A stretch of 6,607 nucleotides of DNA, taken from the NCBI GenBank assembly GCA_022837505.1, contig JALHFZ010000023.1, forward strand, positions 1-6,607. The letters are read 5' to 3'. Below are positions 5,582 through 6,607 of this stretch, piece after piece; the first letter of the stretch is position 1; every line of letters begins with the position of its first letter. The position numbers and the translations under genes were made by a program. Source of the DNA: Synergistaceae bacterium. Its GTDB lineage: Bacteria; Synergistota; Synergistia; Synergistales; Aminobacteriaceae. The notes beneath the pieces are model-generated. The model made no database searches, was not told where the DNA came from, and saw only the letters and a list, made by a program, of their open reading frames with translations.

Positions 5582-6607
5582 TCAGGAGGCCTTGGGCAGC
5601 TTTTTCTCCGGCATCCCCTTACCGGAAAGGATGTTTTTCAGCTCCTCCTTCGCCCGCTGAAGCTGGGCGTCCTTCTCCTTTTCCTTCACCACTTCCCCAT
5701 CCACGGAGACATCGGGCTCAAGCCCCACATGGTCGATTACCTTGCCCGAGGGGGTGTGGTACCGGGCGATGGTCACATAGAGGCCGGAACCGTCGGTGAG
5801 GTTGAAGAGGGTCTGGACCGACCCCTTGCCGAAGCTCTTCTTTCCGACGGTGAGTGCCCGCCCCCGGTCGTTGAGGGCTCCGGCGACGATCTCCGAGGCG
5901 GATGCGCTCCCCTCGTTGATAAGCACGACCATGGGAAGGCTCGTGAGGGTGCCGGGATTGGCGAAGATCTCGTCGTTCGCCCGGTCCATCCGTCCCTTCA
6001 TGCCCACCACAAGCCCGCCGTTCAGAAACATATCGCTGATCTCGACAGCGCTGTTCAGCAGCCCGCCGCCGTTGTTCCGCAGGTCCAGGATGAACCCCTT
6101 CGCCCCCTCCCTGGTGAGGGAGACCACGGCGTTTCTGACGTCCAGAGCGGTTTTCTGCTTGAACTGGCTGATCCTGATATACCCGAGGTTTTTATCAAGC
6201 ATCTCCGAGCGGACCGACTCGAGCTTGATGTTCTCCCGGGTGAGTTCAAACTTCAGGAGCTCATCCTCTCCGTCCCGGCGGACCCAGATGGTCACCGATG
6301 TCCCCGGTTTACCCCGGAGCTTTTTGACCACCTGCTGGGAATCCCACCCCAGGATGACCTCTTCGCCTATTTTCACGATCTGGTCCTTCGGCTTGACCCC
6401 CGCCTTATCCGCAGGGGTGTCCTCGATGGGGCTGATGATGAGGGTCTGTCCGTCCCGCTGGCCGATGTAGATGCCGAGCCCGCCGTACTCTCCCTCCATT
6501 TCGATCTCCTCTTCCTTCAGCTGCTGAGGGTCGACGAAGCGGGTGTAGGGGTCTCCCCAGGCCTCCACCATCCCCCTGATGGCGCCGTAGAGGAGTTTGT
6601 CGTCCTC
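5582..6607 (-). CDS. CtpA-type carboxyl-terminal processing protease (S41), N-terminus beyond window
   Basis: This is the C-terminal 341 residues of an S41A serine protease; the reading frame is open through the right edge, so the signal peptide and first part of the N-terminal domain are missing. Such enzymes act outside the inner membrane and trim C-termini of envelope proteins, often controlling peptidoglycan hydrolases. Visible in order are LLYGAIRGM and DPYTRFV near the edge, a PDZ domain (GGLGIYIG through PADKAGVKPKD), GYIRISQF, LDLRNNGGG and the active site. In GSASASE the middle Ser (codon 5900-5902) is the expected nucleophile, and SFGKGSVQ holds the general-base Lys (codon 5825-5827), exactly 25 residues later as in E. 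coli Prc, plus the Gln of the Ser-Lys-Gln set. A lysine- and glutamate-rich tail of about 40 residues follows. It is the first gene seen of the apparent operon; whether an EnvC- or FtsX-like gene lies upstream is outside the window. Confidence 0.95.
   Translation of the reverse strand, partial: EDDKLLYGAIRGMVEAWGDPYTRFVDPQQLKEEEIEMEGEYGGLGIYIGQRDGQTLIISPIEDTPADKAGVKPKDQIVKIGEEVILGWDSQQVVKKLRGKPGTSVTIWVRRDGEDELLKFELTRENIKLESVRSEMLDKNLGYIRISQFKQKTALDVRNAVVSLTREGAKGFILDLRNNGGGLLNSAVEISDMFLNGGLVVGMKGRMDRANDEIFANPGTLTSLPMVVLINEGSASASEIVAGALNDRGRALTVGKKSFGKGSVQTLFNLTDGSGLYVTIARYHTPSGKVIDHVGLEPDVSVDGEVVKEKEKDAQLQRAKEELKNILSGKGMPEKKLPKAS

Noticed and set aside
5796..6470. Plus-strand open frame of 224 codons opposite the S41 protease
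   Set aside because: Antisense to conserved protease and PDZ sequence; Ser- and Arg-rich composition with no domain.
1..6607. CRISPR array, tRNA or rRNA, or a complete defence or secretion system
   Set aside because: No regularly spaced repeats, cloverleaf or rRNA-like sequence were seen, and every intact gene belongs to a recognised enzyme family without such a link.

Overview
The window looks like a bacterial chromosome segment of fairly high GC. It carries five intact genes and one partial gene, all on the minus strand, plus a decayed transposase on the plus strand at the left edge. The combination of S41 protease, divergent polysaccharide deacetylase, purA and rimI, the strong AGGAGG-type ribosome binding sites and the frequent TTG starts suggest an anaerobic diderm such as Synergistota. 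That assignment is inference from recollection of gene order and protein style, not from a search.

Right part (about 2780-6607, read right to left): the C-terminal 341 residues of a CtpA-type S41 protease, a membrane-anchored divergent polysaccharide deacetylase (YibQ/DUF610 family), adenylosuccinate synthase (purA) and a RimI-type N-acetyltransferase. Gaps are 26, 72 and 19 bases, so they read as one transcription unit. It mixes envelope maintenance (protease, deacetylase) with purine synthesis and ribosomal-protein acetylation, and ends at a probable terminator at 2731-2778. The rimI reading frame carries family-like sequence upstream of its first ordinary start codon, which points to an ATT start.

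Middle (1598-2730): a TTG-initiated gene whose product strongly resembles the archaeal/plant D-aminoacyl-tRNA deacylase DTD2, not the usual bacterial DTD1. Several signature motifs are altered. An AT-rich 152-base gap follows, with a perfect 8-bp inverted repeat.

Left (467-1597): an exported choloylglycine hydrolase/penicillin V acylase family protein with the nucleophilic Cys at the predicted export cleavage point and the other family residues present. The base composition of lines I sampled is lower in GC than in purA. Just beyond its stop lies a nested inverted repeat (399-465), and then an IS256-family transposase remnant (50-391) with a good start and ribosome binding site but a frameshift, an internal deletion and no catalytic domain. 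No tRNA, rRNA, CRISPR array or defence system was seen. The most interesting items are the DTD2-like protein with a changed active-site motif and the probable non-canonical rimI start.
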